A DNA stretch of 64,000 bases from an uncultured Dehalococcoidia bacterium (GTDB lineage: Bacteria; Chloroflexota; Dehalococcoidia; Lucifugimonadales; CAJWER01). Under the pieces are notes generated by a model. That model had not been told where the DNA came from. It made no database searches and saw only the letters and a list, made by a program, of their open reading frames with translations. Positions 15,680 to 24,825 of the stretch are shown in pieces. The stretch spans positions 964,001-1,028,000 of the forward strand of contig OY282442.1 of assembly GCA_958296115.1 (NCBI GenBank), in the 5' to 3' direction. A program made the position numbers and the translations under genes. Every line of letters starts with the position of its first letter. Position 1 is the first letter of the stretch.

Positions 15680-17092
15680 ATGGAAATCGATCCCAGGAAC
15701 CCTGAAAATGTGCGGGCCTTCGAGGGGGACATCCAGCAGCCTCAGGCCATCTCACTAGACGAGGCGGCCGAAATCGCCAGCGAGGTTCAGGAGCTGGTCA
15801 AGGCGGGAAGGGAGCGCTCCGCCTGGGAATTGATCCGGCGCCTGCATCCGGCAGATATGGGGAGCATCGTAGCGAGTCTCCCTCGCGCGAGCAGAGAAAC
15901 CATGGTCCGTGTCATGTCGCCGGAAACGGTGGCATGGATGCTGAGGCAGATGAACCCTGTCGAGGCTGGGCGAGTGGGAACTCGTCTCGGTGCACAGATG
16001 CTCACGTTCGTACTTGGCCAAGTCCATCCAAATCAGGCCTTGGCTACGTTGCGACGGATTCCCATGCCGCGACCTCAAAAGGTAGCCGAGTCTCTGGGAC
16101 AACCCCAAGTAGTGGAAGAGTTTCTTGCGCATGAGCCGGATACCGCTGGGTCCCTCATGGTCACCCAATTGCCGATGGTCGCTATTGGCGGTCTGGCCGA
16201 GGGAGCTCGTGAGAGTATGAGGGCGCTGGAGGAGATGCGTCAGAAGTTCACACATATCTATGTAGTCGGAGACGACGGTGACCCTGGCGGCCAGATCAGC
16301 ATGGTAGACCTCGCCCTGGCAGACGACGCGACTCCAGTTCGGTCGATAGCCTCGTCAATCGTGGCCACCGTGACGGTCGATACGCCTGCCGAGGAGTGCG
16401 CTCGACTACAGCGCCACTACAACCTTACCCAGATCCCCGTGGTCGACGGTCACAGGTTGATAGGCGTGATCCTGTCAGAATCGCTATTAAGCGCCACAGT
16501 CGAGCAGAACACGCGCCAGATGCAGCAGGTCGCGAATGTTGCCGGGGAGACCGTGGACGGTCCTCTATCCAGCTCGGTCCGAACGCGCCTTCCCTGGCTC
16601 ACGGTGAATCTGGGCACGACGTTCCTTGCGGCGGCCACCGTCGCTCTCTTCGAATCGACCTTGACCCAAGTGGTCGTGCTCGCCGCATTTCTCCCCGTCG
16701 TCGCCGGGCAGGGCGGTATTGGCGGCACACAGACGCTGACCCTCATCGTTCGCGCAATCGCACTCGGCGAACTCGTAGGTGTCGGGGCGCGGAGGCTCCT
16801 GGCGCGCGAAGCCGTCCTTGGCATCCTTCACGGCGTGTGGCTGGGTGTTCTTGTCGCGGTCATCGCCATCCTATGGAAGCAGAACCTTGGCCTAGGGCTC
16901 GTGCTGGGAGTCGCGATGCTCGGCAATATGATGATCGCAGGATCGGTCGGCGCGGGTGTACCCTTGTTCCTGCGGCGAATCGGCGTGGATCCTGCGGTCT
17001 CTTCTGCAGTGGTCGTAACCACGTTCACGGACGTGTTCGGCTTCCTGCTGTTCCTGGGCATCGCGAGCGCTTCCATTACTCTGATCGCTTAG
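15680..17092 (+). CDS. mgtE: MgtE-type magnesium transporter
   Basis: 470 aa inner-membrane Mg2+ channel. The N-terminal MgtE domain (residues about 20-150, with ELIRRLHPADMGSIVASLP) is followed by tandem CBS domains (about 155-280, including HIYVVGDDGDPGG and IPVVDGHRLIGVI), then five hydrophobic helices with the pore signature FLPVVAGQGGIGGTQT near 350. The cytosolic domains sense Mg2+ and close the pore. AGGAG 7 nt before the ATG overlaps the stop of an upstream ORF. The length fits the family. Confidence 0.9.
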   Translation: MEIDPRNPENVRAFEGDIQQPQAISLDEAAEIASEVQELVKAGRERSAWELIRRLHPADMGSIVASLPRASRETMVRVMSPETVAWMLRQMNPVEAGRVGTRLGAQMLTFVLGQVHPNQALATLRRIPMPRPQKVAESLGQPQVVEEFLAHEPDTAGSLMVTQLPMVAIGGLAEGARESMRALEEMRQKFTHIYVVGDDGDPGGQISMVDLALADDATPVRSIASSIVATVTVDTPAEECARLQRHYNLTQIPVVDGHRLIGVILSESLLSATVEQNTRQMQQVANVAGETVDGPLSSSVRTRLPWLTVNLGTTFLAAATVALFESTLTQVVVLAAFLPVVAGQGGIGGTQTLTLIVRAIALGELVGVGARRLLAREAVLGILHGVWLGVLVAVIAILWKQNLGLGLVLGVAMLGNMMIAGSVGAGVPLFLRRIGVDPAVSSAVVVTTFTDVFGFLLFLGIASASITLIA

Positions 17093-17096
17093 GACT

Positions 17097-17429
17097 ATGA
17101 TTCTCTCTTCTCTTCGTCCTAGCCCCACGCTGACCGATACAGAGCTTGGGCGCAGCCTACGTCTGATGATATGGGAGGGGGTCGCGTCCGGGGCGCTGTT
17201 CAGCCTCGGTAGCGGCGGTTTCATGGCCGCCTATGCATTGGCGCTTGGGGCCAACAACCTTCAGGTTGGGATACTTGCCGCCCTGCCGTTCATCACCCAG
17301 GTGGCGCAGCTGCCTGCGATCCTCGCGGTAGAACGCTTCAGGACCCGGAAGGCCATCGGCATTCCCGCCCTGTGTGCGGCTCAACTCCTCTGGGTCCCCA
17401 TCGGAGCAGTACCGTTCCGACCCCTATGA
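17097..17429 (+). pseudogene. MFS transporter remnant
   Basis: 110 aa with two hydrophobic helices typical of an MFS N-terminus (GRSLRLMIWEGVASGALFS and LPFITQVAQLPAILAVERFR). The frame ends at a TGA and no other frame up to 17593 continues the family; the next gene starts its 3' end at 17594. About 300 residues of a normal MFS protein are missing, so this is a truncated remnant and not a single frameshift. It starts 5 nt behind mgtE. Confidence 0.6.
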
Positions 17430-17593
17430 CGGAATCCCTGACGAACGAACCCGTTTCGCCGCCTATCTCGGCGACCGCCAGGACCGCTCCCTCGACAGCC
17501 TCGCGGGCGAGGTTGCCAGCGCCCCAGCCAAGGGAACAGCGCCGTCCGTGAGACCTTGGATCTTGCCAAGCCACTCCCATGTTCCCCGGAAGG

Positions 17594-18301
17594 TCAAGCG
17601 GCGGCGCTTGCGTGAGGGCGCAGGCGGCTCATGAGGGAGCGCCATTGGCCGAAGACCACTAGGAAGCACGCCTCCGCTATGGTGAGCAGGGCGATTAGCA
17701 TGGTGGCGTCGAAGAAGAAGCCCTGGGGGAACATCGCAAGCAGCATGTGGCGCCTGGGGTCCAGCTGCCATAGGTCGTTGCTGAAGCTGATGATGTGGAA
17801 GGCAAGGAAGAGCCGGTCGAACCCGACCAGCGCCCCGATGCCCACGACCGCGGCGAGTCCTAGTGTCGACATGCCGCCGTAGGAGAGGAGGCGGAGTGCG
17901 AGGGGCACAGCCCGCCGGCGCAGCAGCCACGCCCATACCGCCAGGAATCCGACCAGGTACGCCGCGGCCAGGTACTGCGCGACGTACACGCCCCGCACCA
18001 AGCCCTTCACGTCCCGCATGTGCAGCGTCTCGCGCTCGCCGTAGATGCTGCGCTCGGTCCCTCTCACTGAGACGCGGACGTCCAGCATTTCGGCGTCGTT
18101 GTTGAAGTAGGCGCGTATCTGCCTGCCGGCGTCTATGAGCTCGCCGCGCTCGATCCCGGTGCGGATGGGGATGTCGTACCTGTCGAAGCCGTAGCTGTAC
18201 AGGCCGGGGAAGTTGATCACGAGCCGCGCGTTCGTGGTTACCAGGAAGAGCGGGACCAGGGCGACGAAGAGCGCGGCGGCGGCGAATTTCAGTATGCGCA
18301 T
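17594..18301 (-). CDS. TIGR01906-type integral membrane protein
   Basis: 235 aa. An N-terminal transmembrane helix is followed by an extracytoplasmic block with YSYGFDRYDIPIRTGIERGEL and IRAYFNND, typical of TIGR01906, then HMRDVKGLV and about four further helices. Function of the family is unknown. ATG 18301 is chosen because the open frame upstream overlaps the mazG start region. It is divergent from mazG. Confidence 0.75.
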   Translation of the reverse strand: MRILKFAAAALFVALVPLFLVTTNARLVINFPGLYSYGFDRYDIPIRTGIERGELIDAGRQIRAYFNNDAEMLDVRVSVRGTERSIYGERETLHMRDVKGLVRGVYVAQYLAAAYLVGFLAVWAWLLRRRAVPLALRLLSYGGMSTLGLAAVVGIGALVGFDRLFLAFHIISFSNDLWQLDPRRHMLLAMFPQGFFFDATMLIALLTIAEACFLVVFGQWRSLMSRLRPHASAAA

Positions 18302-18362
18302 GGGGTTAGGATAGCAGAGAAGAGATTGGGAACGGTGTATATTCTTGGCGGGAGGTGAAGGG

Positions 18363-19199
18363 ATGGATGCATTTCCACCTACGTTCGACGGTCTCCAGGC
18401 GCTGGTGGCCGGGCTGCGGGGTCCAGATGGATGTCCTTGGGACAGGGAGCAGACGGCCGCCAGCATGAGGAGTTACGTCCTCGAGGAGACGTACGAGCTG
18501 CTGGAGGCTATCGAAGGGGGCGATTCCGGGCCGCTCGTGGAGGAGCTTGGGGACGTCATGTTCCACTTGGCGTTCCACGTTCAGATTGCGAGGGAGGACG
18601 GGCGGTTCGACGAGGCGGACGTGTTCGAGTCCGTCATCGGCAAGCTCGTGCGCCGGCATCCCCACGTATTCGGGGACCGCAAGGTTTCAGGAGCGCGGGA
18701 GGCGCTGGATAGCTGGCAGGACCTGAAGCGCGCGGAGCGGCCTGAGGACGACGACCGCTCGATACTCGACGGCGTCCCCCGGTCGCTGCCGGCCCTGGCG
18801 CAGGCCCAGGTTATCCAGCAGCGCGCCGCGGGCGTCGGATTCGACTGGGACGACTCCGGGGGAGCGCTGGACAAGGTCGCCGAGGAGGTGGCCGAGGTCG
18901 CTCATGCCGTCTGCGAGGAGGAGAGGGAGCGCGAGCTTGGCGACCTGCTCTTTTCCATCGTGAACGCCGCCAGGTGGATGGGCATAGACGCGGAGGCGGC
19001 GCTGCGGGGCGCGGACGCGCGCTTCAGGGAGCGCTTCGCGGGCATGGAGCGGATGAGCCGTGAACGCGGACTCGACCTGAAGTCGCTGGACATAGACGGC
19101 AAGGAGGCGCTCTGGCAGGAAGCCAAGCGCCTCACTGACGCTTCGCCCCGAGTATCGACGGAAACGCAATCACGACCGCGCCGACCACCGCCGCAGTGA
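18363..19199 (+). CDS. mazG: Nucleoside triphosphate pyrophosphohydrolase MazG
   Basis: 278 aa with two MazG repeats. The first has DGCPWDREQT and the metal-binding EETYELLEAI plus EELGDVMFHL; the second has EEVAEVAHAV plus ELGDLLFSIVNAARW. It hydrolyses NTPs and dNTPs to NMP and PPi, a house-cleaning role. GGAGG 7 nt before ATG 18363 decides the start. The last 68 nt overlap the end of the convergent MFS gene, which gives the protein a basic, Pro/Arg-rich tail. Confidence 0.9.
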   Translation: MDAFPPTFDGLQALVAGLRGPDGCPWDREQTAASMRSYVLEETYELLEAIEGGDSGPLVEELGDVMFHLAFHVQIAREDGRFDEADVFESVIGKLVRRHPHVFGDRKVSGAREALDSWQDLKRAERPEDDDRSILDGVPRSLPALAQAQVIQQRAAGVGFDWDDSGGALDKVAEEVAEVAHAVCEEERERELGDLLFSIVNAARWMGIDAEAALRGADARFRERFAGMERMSRERGLDLKSLDIDGKEALWQEAKRLTDASPRVSTETQSRPRRPPPQ

Positions 19200-20454
19200 G
19201 TCCGGCGGAGACCAGGGTCGCAGTCGGCGCGCTCGTCTGCTGCGCGACGAATCCCAGCAGCAGGCTGCCGACGGGGAAGAGCGCTATCGCCATCGAGCCG
19301 AGCGACGCGACGCGGGCGCGGAGCTTGTCCGGCGTCAGCGCCTGGATCCAGGCGCCCTGGATAGAGAACATGCTCGACATGGCCGCGCCCATGCCTGCCA
19401 GCGCCGGGAGAGCCTGGACCACCGACGACGTGCGGGAGAAGGCCGCCATCGAGACCAGGAGCACGGCGAAGGACGCCAGGACCGCCACCCCCCTGTTGCG
19501 CGGTCTGCCCAGCGACGCGACGACTACCCCTCCCAGCACGGTTCCGGACCCCAGGGCCGTCATCAGCAGGCCGAGGCCGGCGGGGCCCGTCTCGAAGACC
19601 TCGGAAGCGTACACGGGCATCAGCCCGTTCATGACGGGCAGCAGCAGCAGCATCATGGACGCCGAGATGAGCATCAGCCCCAGCACCACGGGCTTGCGGA
19701 CCAGGAATACGGCCCCGGCAGCGAGCTGCCGGAGCGGTCCGCGCCGGGCAGCCTCGCCGGCCTTGGGCCGCGCCGGGCTGATTCGTATCACCGCCGCGGC
19801 CGCGGAGAGGTACAGCGCCGCGCCCACTGCGAGAGCGGGAGCCGGCCCTACGGAGGCGAGCACGACGCCCGCCGCCGCGGGCATGACCAGCCGCGAGCAG
19901 TTGAACGCCGTCATGATGAGCGCGAATGCGTTGACCAAGGATCCCTTGGGCACGGTCGCCGGAATGGTGGCGACCCGCACGGGGTCCCACAGCGCCCACG
20001 ATACTCCCATCGTCAGCACGAACCCGAACAGCATCGGCGTCTGCACGAGATCCAGGGCGAGCAGCGCCGCGAAAGCCGCGGTGACGACGGCCTGGTACAC
20101 GGATACGGCGACCATGAGCTTGCGGCGCTCCCAAGCGTCAGCGATGATGCCGCCGATGGGGCCCACGACCAGGAACGGCAGCGCGTCCAAGCCCATCGCG
20201 AGGGCGGTCAGGAGCGGCGAGCGGGTCAGGCTGTACGCCAGCCAGCCGACCACCAGGATGTGAATCCAAAACCCGGCGCCCACCGCAAGGGTCGAGGCCC
20301 ACAGGAGGCGGAAGTCGCGGTGATGCAGCGAGTCGAACGTGTGCAGCCGCCTGGCCAGCCCGCGCGGCCGGGCCCGCTCATGCCGCTCGCCCGTTGCCTC
20401 GCCGCGCATGAGGGAGGCGGCGAGATCTTCGGAAGCATGCCTTGCGCGCTGCAT
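19132..20454 (-). CDS. MFS exporter (MFS_3/EntS-like)
   Basis: 440 aa, twelve predicted helices. The start is typical of the family: HHRDFRLLWASTLAVGAGFW, then GPIGGIIADAWERRKLMV for the loop 2-3 motif. It probably exports a small amphiphilic compound or drug; the substrate cannot be inferred. GGAGG precedes the ATG. The upstream gap (20478-20540) is strikingly AT-rich and carries an inverted repeat. Confidence 0.82.
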   Translation of the reverse strand: MQRARHASEDLAASLMRGEATGERHERARPRGLARRLHTFDSLHHRDFRLLWASTLAVGAGFWIHILVVGWLAYSLTRSPLLTALAMGLDALPFLVVGPIGGIIADAWERRKLMVAVSVYQAVVTAAFAALLALDLVQTPMLFGFVLTMGVSWALWDPVRVATIPATVPKGSLVNAFALIMTAFNCSRLVMPAAAGVVLASVGPAPALAVGAALYLSAAAAVIRISPARPKAGEAARRGPLRQLAAGAVFLVRKPVVLGLMLISASMMLLLLPVMNGLMPVYASEVFETGPAGLGLLMTALGSGTVLGGVVVASLGRPRNRGVAVLASFAVLLVSMAAFSRTSSVVQALPALAGMGAAMSSMFSIQGAWIQALTPDKLRARVASLGSMAIALFPVGSLLLGFVAQQTSAPTATLVSAGLTAAVVGAVVIAFPSILGAKRQ

Positions 20455-20482
20455 CTGTTACCTCCGTCTCTACGCATGATAA

Positions 20483-20500
20483 CATGAATTAGGAATCATG
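20483..20500. promoter_or_regulatory. AT-rich operator-like inverted repeat
   Basis: CATGA (20483-20487) and TCATG (20496-20500) form an inverted repeat inside an AT-rich stretch (20478-20545) that also contains several CATGAA words and a TATAAT at about 20541. It lies between the divergent MFS and inositol-phosphatase genes, where an operator and promoters are expected. Confidence 0.35.
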
Positions 20501-20656
20501 AATAAATTAATTCTGAATCCATGCCTACGGGCTTGTCAACTATAATTCGCATGAATATCGCTCCAAATTACATGAACGCCAGTTCCATTGTTTGCGGCAA
20601 AGACGCGAACCGGTGAAATAGACCTGCCGATACCCCTTGCGTTATACTTCCAGGCC

Positions 20657-21586
20657 ATGGGCATCCCGCGGCAATCACCCGACGCCGGGCAGGCGGACGA
20701 CGCGGCGCTGGCGGCCATAGAGGCTGACGCGCTCCGAATGGTCCGCCGCGCGGGACATACGCTGATGCGCAGCTTCGGAGCGCCCCTCGAGGTCCAGTAC
20801 AAGGACCAGCGCGAGAACGACCCTGTTACCAACCTCGACAGGGAGGTGCAGGCGGATATCGTCCGCGCAATCTCGGAATCCTACCCGGGGCACGGGATAG
20901 TCGGCGAGGAGGACGAGGAAGACGTGGACGGGGCCGCGCCCGATTACGTATGGGTCCTCGATCCTCTGGACGGCACGAAGAACTTCATCAACGGGCTGCC
21001 CGTGTTCGCATCGTCCATAGGCGTGCTGCATCGGGGGGTCCCGGTGGCGGGGGCAGTGTACGCGCCCTGGCCCGGAAGCGCCGACGGGTTGGTCTTCCAC
21101 GGGCGGAAGGGCGGAGGCGCGTACGCCAACGGCGAGCGCGCCGGCGTCTTCGACGGCGTGGAGCCGAAGGGAAACAGGCTCATGACGTTGCCGGAGTCGT
21201 TTCCGCGAGCCTTCCGTTTCGACGCGCGGATGAAGGGCAGCGCCGGCGAGCTCAGGGTCAGCGGCAGCACCGTGTACGAGCTCGCCATGACCGCGCGGGG
21301 CGTGCTGCAATACTCGTTCCATGGGGCTCCGCATCTGTGGGACATCGCGGCTGGCGCCGTACTGGTGACGGAGGCCGGGGGCGCGGTCATGGTTGCCGAC
21401 CGGCGTCAGAGCCGCGTGCCCTTCGCGCCACACCGGTTGCAGTGGTCCGAGCTTCGGTCATTCTTCCCACGCTGGGGCGATGAAATCACGCTGGCGCACA
21501 TGCGCCGCTGGCGGTCGCCCATCCTGTGCGGCAGCCCGCAGATAGCCGCCCATGTAGCCAGTAGCATGAAGTCCAGGCGCCGTTAG
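20657..21586 (+). CDS. Inositol monophosphatase-family phosphatase
   Basis: 309 aa. The metal-binding signature is complete: VGEEDEED near residue 80, WVLDPLDGTKNF near 100 and WDIAAGA near 235. Members remove phosphate from inositol-1-phosphate, fructose-1,6-bisphosphate, histidinol phosphate or PAP; this one cannot be assigned further. ATG 20657 is chosen; a TTG at 20588 would add 23 residues without homology. It is longer at the C-terminus than IMPase by about 40 residues, with a basic end. Confidence 0.82.
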   Translation: MGIPRQSPDAGQADDAALAAIEADALRMVRRAGHTLMRSFGAPLEVQYKDQRENDPVTNLDREVQADIVRAISESYPGHGIVGEEDEEDVDGAAPDYVWVLDPLDGTKNFINGLPVFASSIGVLHRGVPVAGAVYAPWPGSADGLVFHGRKGGGAYANGERAGVFDGVEPKGNRLMTLPESFPRAFRFDARMKGSAGELRVSGSTVYELAMTARGVLQYSFHGAPHLWDIAAGAVLVTEAGGAVMVADRRQSRVPFAPHRLQWSELRSFFPRWGDEITLAHMRRWRSPILCGSPQIAAHVASSMKSRRR

Positions 21587-21593
21587 CGCCCCG

Positions 21594-22316
21594 CTACTCC
21601 AACGGCCAGGGTATATTGCGGCGCGGGTCCAGGCGCGGGAATACGGGGTCGGCGAGGGTTGCCTCGACGCGGCGGCGCAGAGCGTCTATCTCCTCATGCG
21701 CCAGGAGCTCGGCGAGCCGGTCGGCGACGCTGCCCTGGGAGCCGAGCCGGTCGGCGAGAGCCGCGAGGTCCTGCAGGATGTCCTCCGGCAGCTCCGCTCC
21801 CCAGAACTCCAGCATCACGGTGCGCAGCTTGAAGTCTTGGTGGAACGTCAGGCCGTGGTCAATGCTCCAGATGACGCCGTCGCCGCCGAGCACACAGTGG
21901 CCGCCCTTTCGGTCCGCGTTGTTGGCGACGAGGTCGAACGCCGCGAATCGCCGCAGGTCGTCCGCGCGCTCGCCTATCAGGTTGAAATAGGTGAGGCGCG
22001 GGTCCGATTCGATGTAAAGCTGCATCGAGCCGATCCCATACGGCCCCTCGCGAATGAGGGTCTGGGGAATCGGCGGCCATCCGAGTTCCACGCTCAGCAG
22101 GAACGCCGCGCACTCGCGCTTGTACAGGGTCCCGCTCGGAAAGTCGAACAGCGGGCGTTCTCCGCGCATCGGCTTGTACACCGCCTGCACGAACTGCCCG
22201 GGGCCGGCGTCAATCCGCACTAGGAAGGTGTAGTTCGAGCTCCAGGGGATCTGCTGGCCCCCGATGACCTCGCCCTCGCGGAGCGCGTCGGCGGCGTCTT
22301 CTTCCGAAAGCTCCAT
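21594..22316 (-). CDS. SCO1664-family protein (phosphatidylinositol kinase-like fold)
   Basis: 240 aa. The order FLVRIDAGPGQFVQAVYKPMRGERPLFDFPSGTLYKRE (seen at residues 30-67), IGSMQLYIESDP, VANNADRKGGHCVLG and WSIDHGLTFHQD matches the SCO1664 family, whose NADRK and DHG motifs echo protein/PI kinase catalytic loops. In actinobacteria the gene sits with a DUF3090 gene and a phosphatase; here DUF3090 is directly upstream. Biochemical function is unknown. Confidence 0.82.
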   Translation of the reverse strand: MELSEEDAADALREGEVIGGQQIPWSSNYTFLVRIDAGPGQFVQAVYKPMRGERPLFDFPSGTLYKRECAAFLLSVELGWPPIPQTLIREGPYGIGSMQLYIESDPRLTYFNLIGERADDLRRFAAFDLVANNADRKGGHCVLGGDGVIWSIDHGLTFHQDFKLRTVMLEFWGAELPEDILQDLAALADRLGSQGSVADRLAELLAHEEIDALRRRVEATLADPVFPRLDPRRNIPWPLE

Positions 22317-22379
22317 AGCCGCCGCGCCCTTACGCCCTATCCCTGGGATGCCACTTTACTTGCGGAAGTGAAGACGCCG

Positions 22380-22904
22380 TCAGCGTTCGGACGTCAGCTT
22401 ATGCACGTCGTGGCCGTTCGTCCTGGCGCACCTGTGCCCCGCCGCGTCAATCGGCTCCATGCAGAGGGGGCAGAGGGGCCGGCCCGCGGCGCACACCCTG
22501 ATGGATTCTTCGGCGAAGCTCTTGGCCTGCTCCCAGCCGATCCAAATCCGCGCCGACGCGCCCTCGTCGTCTTCACCCTCGACGGCGTGGGCTTCGATGA
22601 CGAACCGGTTGCTGTTCTCTTCGTGTCCCAACGCGAGCCTGCCGGCCTTGAACTCGACGTAGGGCTCACTTCCTCCCACGCCAGCCGCAATCGGGCCCAG
22701 CCCAGTCTCGCCGGGCGACGGCAGGAGGGCTTGCAGCTGGCTTATCGCCATCGCAAGCTGGAATAGCTGCTCCTTCTCCAGCCAGATGAGGGCGGAGCCG
22801 TTAGCGTCGTCCACCAGGATGCGGAAGGTCCGCTGTCCCGGCTCGCCGAGAGCCTCGGCCCTGACGCTCGTAACGTTGGTGAACTCGATCCGCGGGTAAG
22901 CCAT
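22380..22904 (-). CDS. DUF3090-family zinc-binding protein
   Basis: 174 aa. The N-terminal domain includes RTFRILVDDANGSALIWLEKEQL, and the C-terminus has the rubredoxin-like knuckle CPLCMEPIDAAGHRCARTNGH. It is the usual partner of SCO1664-family genes (known neighbourhood), and here it precedes that gene by 63 nt on the same strand, so the pair is probably one operon. Function unknown. The region 22905-23128 upstream has no gene; it holds a degenerate copy of the AATCCTGATTCAG repeat around 22964-23000. Confidence 0.82.
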   Translation of the reverse strand: MAYPRIEFTNVTSVRAEALGEPGQRTFRILVDDANGSALIWLEKEQLFQLAMAISQLQALLPSPGETGLGPIAAGVGGSEPYVEFKAGRLALGHEENSNRFVIEAHAVEGEDDEGASARIWIGWEQAKSFAEESIRVCAAGRPLCPLCMEPIDAAGHRCARTNGHDVHKLTSER

Positions 22905-23128
22905 TGCACTGAGTCAATCATATTCGGTCTCCACTGGACTAAGCAACCTCACCCCCGGCTCTGAAGTCAGAATCGGGATTTGCGGGATTGAGAGAAGGGA
23001 GGGACGCGCCGCTCGTGGGTCCGGCTTCGTGGTTACGCTGGTATGAGCGCGATGTGGTAGAGTCTTTGCCGCCTGCGACGTTGCGCAAGGGCGCGTCTTG
23101 GGTGGGTTCGAGTAGTACAGGCAGGTTG

Positions 23129-24814
23129 ATGCTGGAGCTGATTGTCAGGGGCGGGACTGTCGTTGACGGGACCGGCGCGCCGGGCATCCGCGCGGACGTT
23201 GGCGTCGAGGACGGCAGGATAGCCGCGATAGGCAGCCTCGCCGGGGCGGAGTCCGTCCGGTCGCTCGACGCTGGCGGCATGGTCGTCGCGCCGGGATTCA
23301 TAGACATACACAGCCACTCGGACTTCACCCTTCTGGTCGATCCCAGGGCTCAGAGCGCGGTAGCCCAGGGAGTTACCACCGAGTTGATAGGCAACTGCGG
23401 GCACGGCTGCGCTCCCATCACGGAGCCGGAGCGGCACACGGCCAACATCTACGGCTATGACCCATCGGTAGAGATAGATTGGCGCACAACTGCCGAGTAC
23501 CTCGACAGGCTCGACGCGGGGCGTCCGGCGGTCAACGTCGCGGCCCTGGTTCCCAACGGCAACCTGCGCCTGGCAACGATGGCCGACCCCGGCGAGGCCG
23601 CAAGCCCGGACGAGGTCCGCCGCATGGGGATGCTGTTGGAAGAGGGCCTGGAGGCCGGGGCCTACGGCTACTCCAACGGGTTGGAATACCCGCTGGAGAG
23701 CGCGGCGACGGAGGGCGAGACCGCCGAGCTATGCCGAATCGCCGCGCGGGTCGGCGCGCTCTACGCCACGCACGAGCGCAACAAGGACATCCACGCGGTA
23801 GAAGCCATCGAGGAGGGCATCCGCGTGGCCCAGGCAAGCGGCGTCAGGCTCCAGCTGTCGCACGTTGTGCCGCGAAGGGGAAGCCCGCCGGGCTCGCTGG
23901 AGCGCATCGCGGCGCTGGTGGAGGAGGCGCGAGCGTCGGGCGTGGACGCGGCCTTCGACGCTCATACGCGGCTGCACGGCATCCTGAACGCCAGCGCCGC
24001 GCTGCCGGCGTGGGCGCTGGAAGGCGGCCCGGACGACCTGCGCGCCAGGCTGGAGGACGGGGCGACGCGGGGCCGCGTCAAGGCGCACAGGAGCATCGTA
24101 TCGAACCTCCAGGTCGTGGGCTGGGACCGCCTGTTCCTATTCACCAGCTGGGCTCGGCCCGGCGACGTCGGCAGGAGCTTCGCGGAGATGGCCCAGCGGG
24201 TCGGCGACCCTTTCGACGCGCTGCTCGACCTGCTGCTGGACGAGGCGGATGATCCTCACCGCTCGTTGATAATCTCGCACGCCTACGAGGAAGAGTGGCT
24301 GCGCCAAGCGTTCCGCCATCCCCTATGCACGCTGGAATCCGACGCGACCGCGCTATGCATGGACGGCCCGTTGGCAGACACGCTCTTCCTGGGCGCTTAC
24401 ACCTGGGCCGCCTGGTTCTTCAGGCGGTTCGTCCGCGAGACCAAGGACTTCACTATCGAGGAGGCGGCGCGCAAGCTCTCGGCCGCGCCAGCGGAGCGCA
24501 TCGGTCTTGCCGACAGGGGCGCTCTCACCAAGGGCGCCGCCGCCGACATCGTGGCATTCGACCCAGACCGCTTCCGCGAGGCGGGAACCCTCGAGGATCC
24601 CAACCAGATTGCAGAGGGCGTCGAGCACGTGGTAGTCAACGGCGGCATCGCCATGGAGGGGGGCCGTCTCAGCGGCCAGCGCTTTGGCCGGGCGCTCCGC
24701 AGCCTGCTGCGGCGTCAACGTCGGCTCCGCCTGCGCCTGGTCTCAGCGGCCAGCGCTTTGGCCGGGCGCTCCGCAGGCGATAGCGGTTATACTGGGATGC
24801 CGGAACTTCCTTAG
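23129..24814 (+). CDS. N-acyl-D-amino-acid deacylase family amidohydrolase
   Basis: 561 aa amidohydrolase. The N-terminal beta domain begins MLELIVRGGTVVDGTG, the metal motif is DIHSHSDF near residue 60, GVTTELIGNCGHGCAP has the bridging Cys/Glu region typical of D-aminoacylases, and HTRLHG, SHAYEEEW and ESDATALCMDGP follow. It would release D-amino acids or dipeptides from N-acyl or cyclic substrates. The last 50 or so residues are basic and repetitive: a 37-bp direct repeat (24666-24702 and 24740-24776) extends the frame past the usual family end. Confidence 0.82.
   Translation: MLELIVRGGTVVDGTGAPGIRADVGVEDGRIAAIGSLAGAESVRSLDAGGMVVAPGFIDIHSHSDFTLLVDPRAQSAVAQGVTTELIGNCGHGCAPITEPERHTANIYGYDPSVEIDWRTTAEYLDRLDAGRPAVNVAALVPNGNLRLATMADPGEAASPDEVRRMGMLLEEGLEAGAYGYSNGLEYPLESAATEGETAELCRIAARVGALYATHERNKDIHAVEAIEEGIRVAQASGVRLQLSHVVPRRGSPPGSLERIAALVEEARASGVDAAFDAHTRLHGILNASAALPAWALEGGPDDLRARLEDGATRGRVKAHRSIVSNLQVVGWDRLFLFTSWARPGDVGRSFAEMAQRVGDPFDALLDLLLDEADDPHRSLIISHAYEEEWLRQAFRHPLCTLESDATALCMDGPLADTLFLGAYTWAAWFFRRFVRETKDFTIEEAARKLSAAPAERIGLADRGALTKGAAADIVAFDPDRFREAGTLEDPNQIAEGVEHVVVNGGIAMEGGRLSGQRFGRALRSLLRRQRRLRLRLVSAASALAGRSAGDSGYTGMPELP
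24666..24776 (+). repeat. 37-bp direct repeat at the 3' end of the deacylase gene
   Basis: Identical 37-bp units at 24666-24702 and 24740-24776, start-to-start distance 74 bp. Because 74 is not a multiple of 3, the second copy is translated in a different frame. The unit contains GGCCAGCGCTTTGGCC, an imperfect palindrome. It looks like a local duplication that replaced the original stop and lengthened the protein. Confidence 0.85.
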
Positions 24815-24825
24815 GAGACAGAACA

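Noticed and set aside
17374-17634. 86-aa plus-strand ORF after the MFS remnant
   Set aside because: Does not continue MFS sequence in any frame and has no ribosome site; counted as pseudogene tail.
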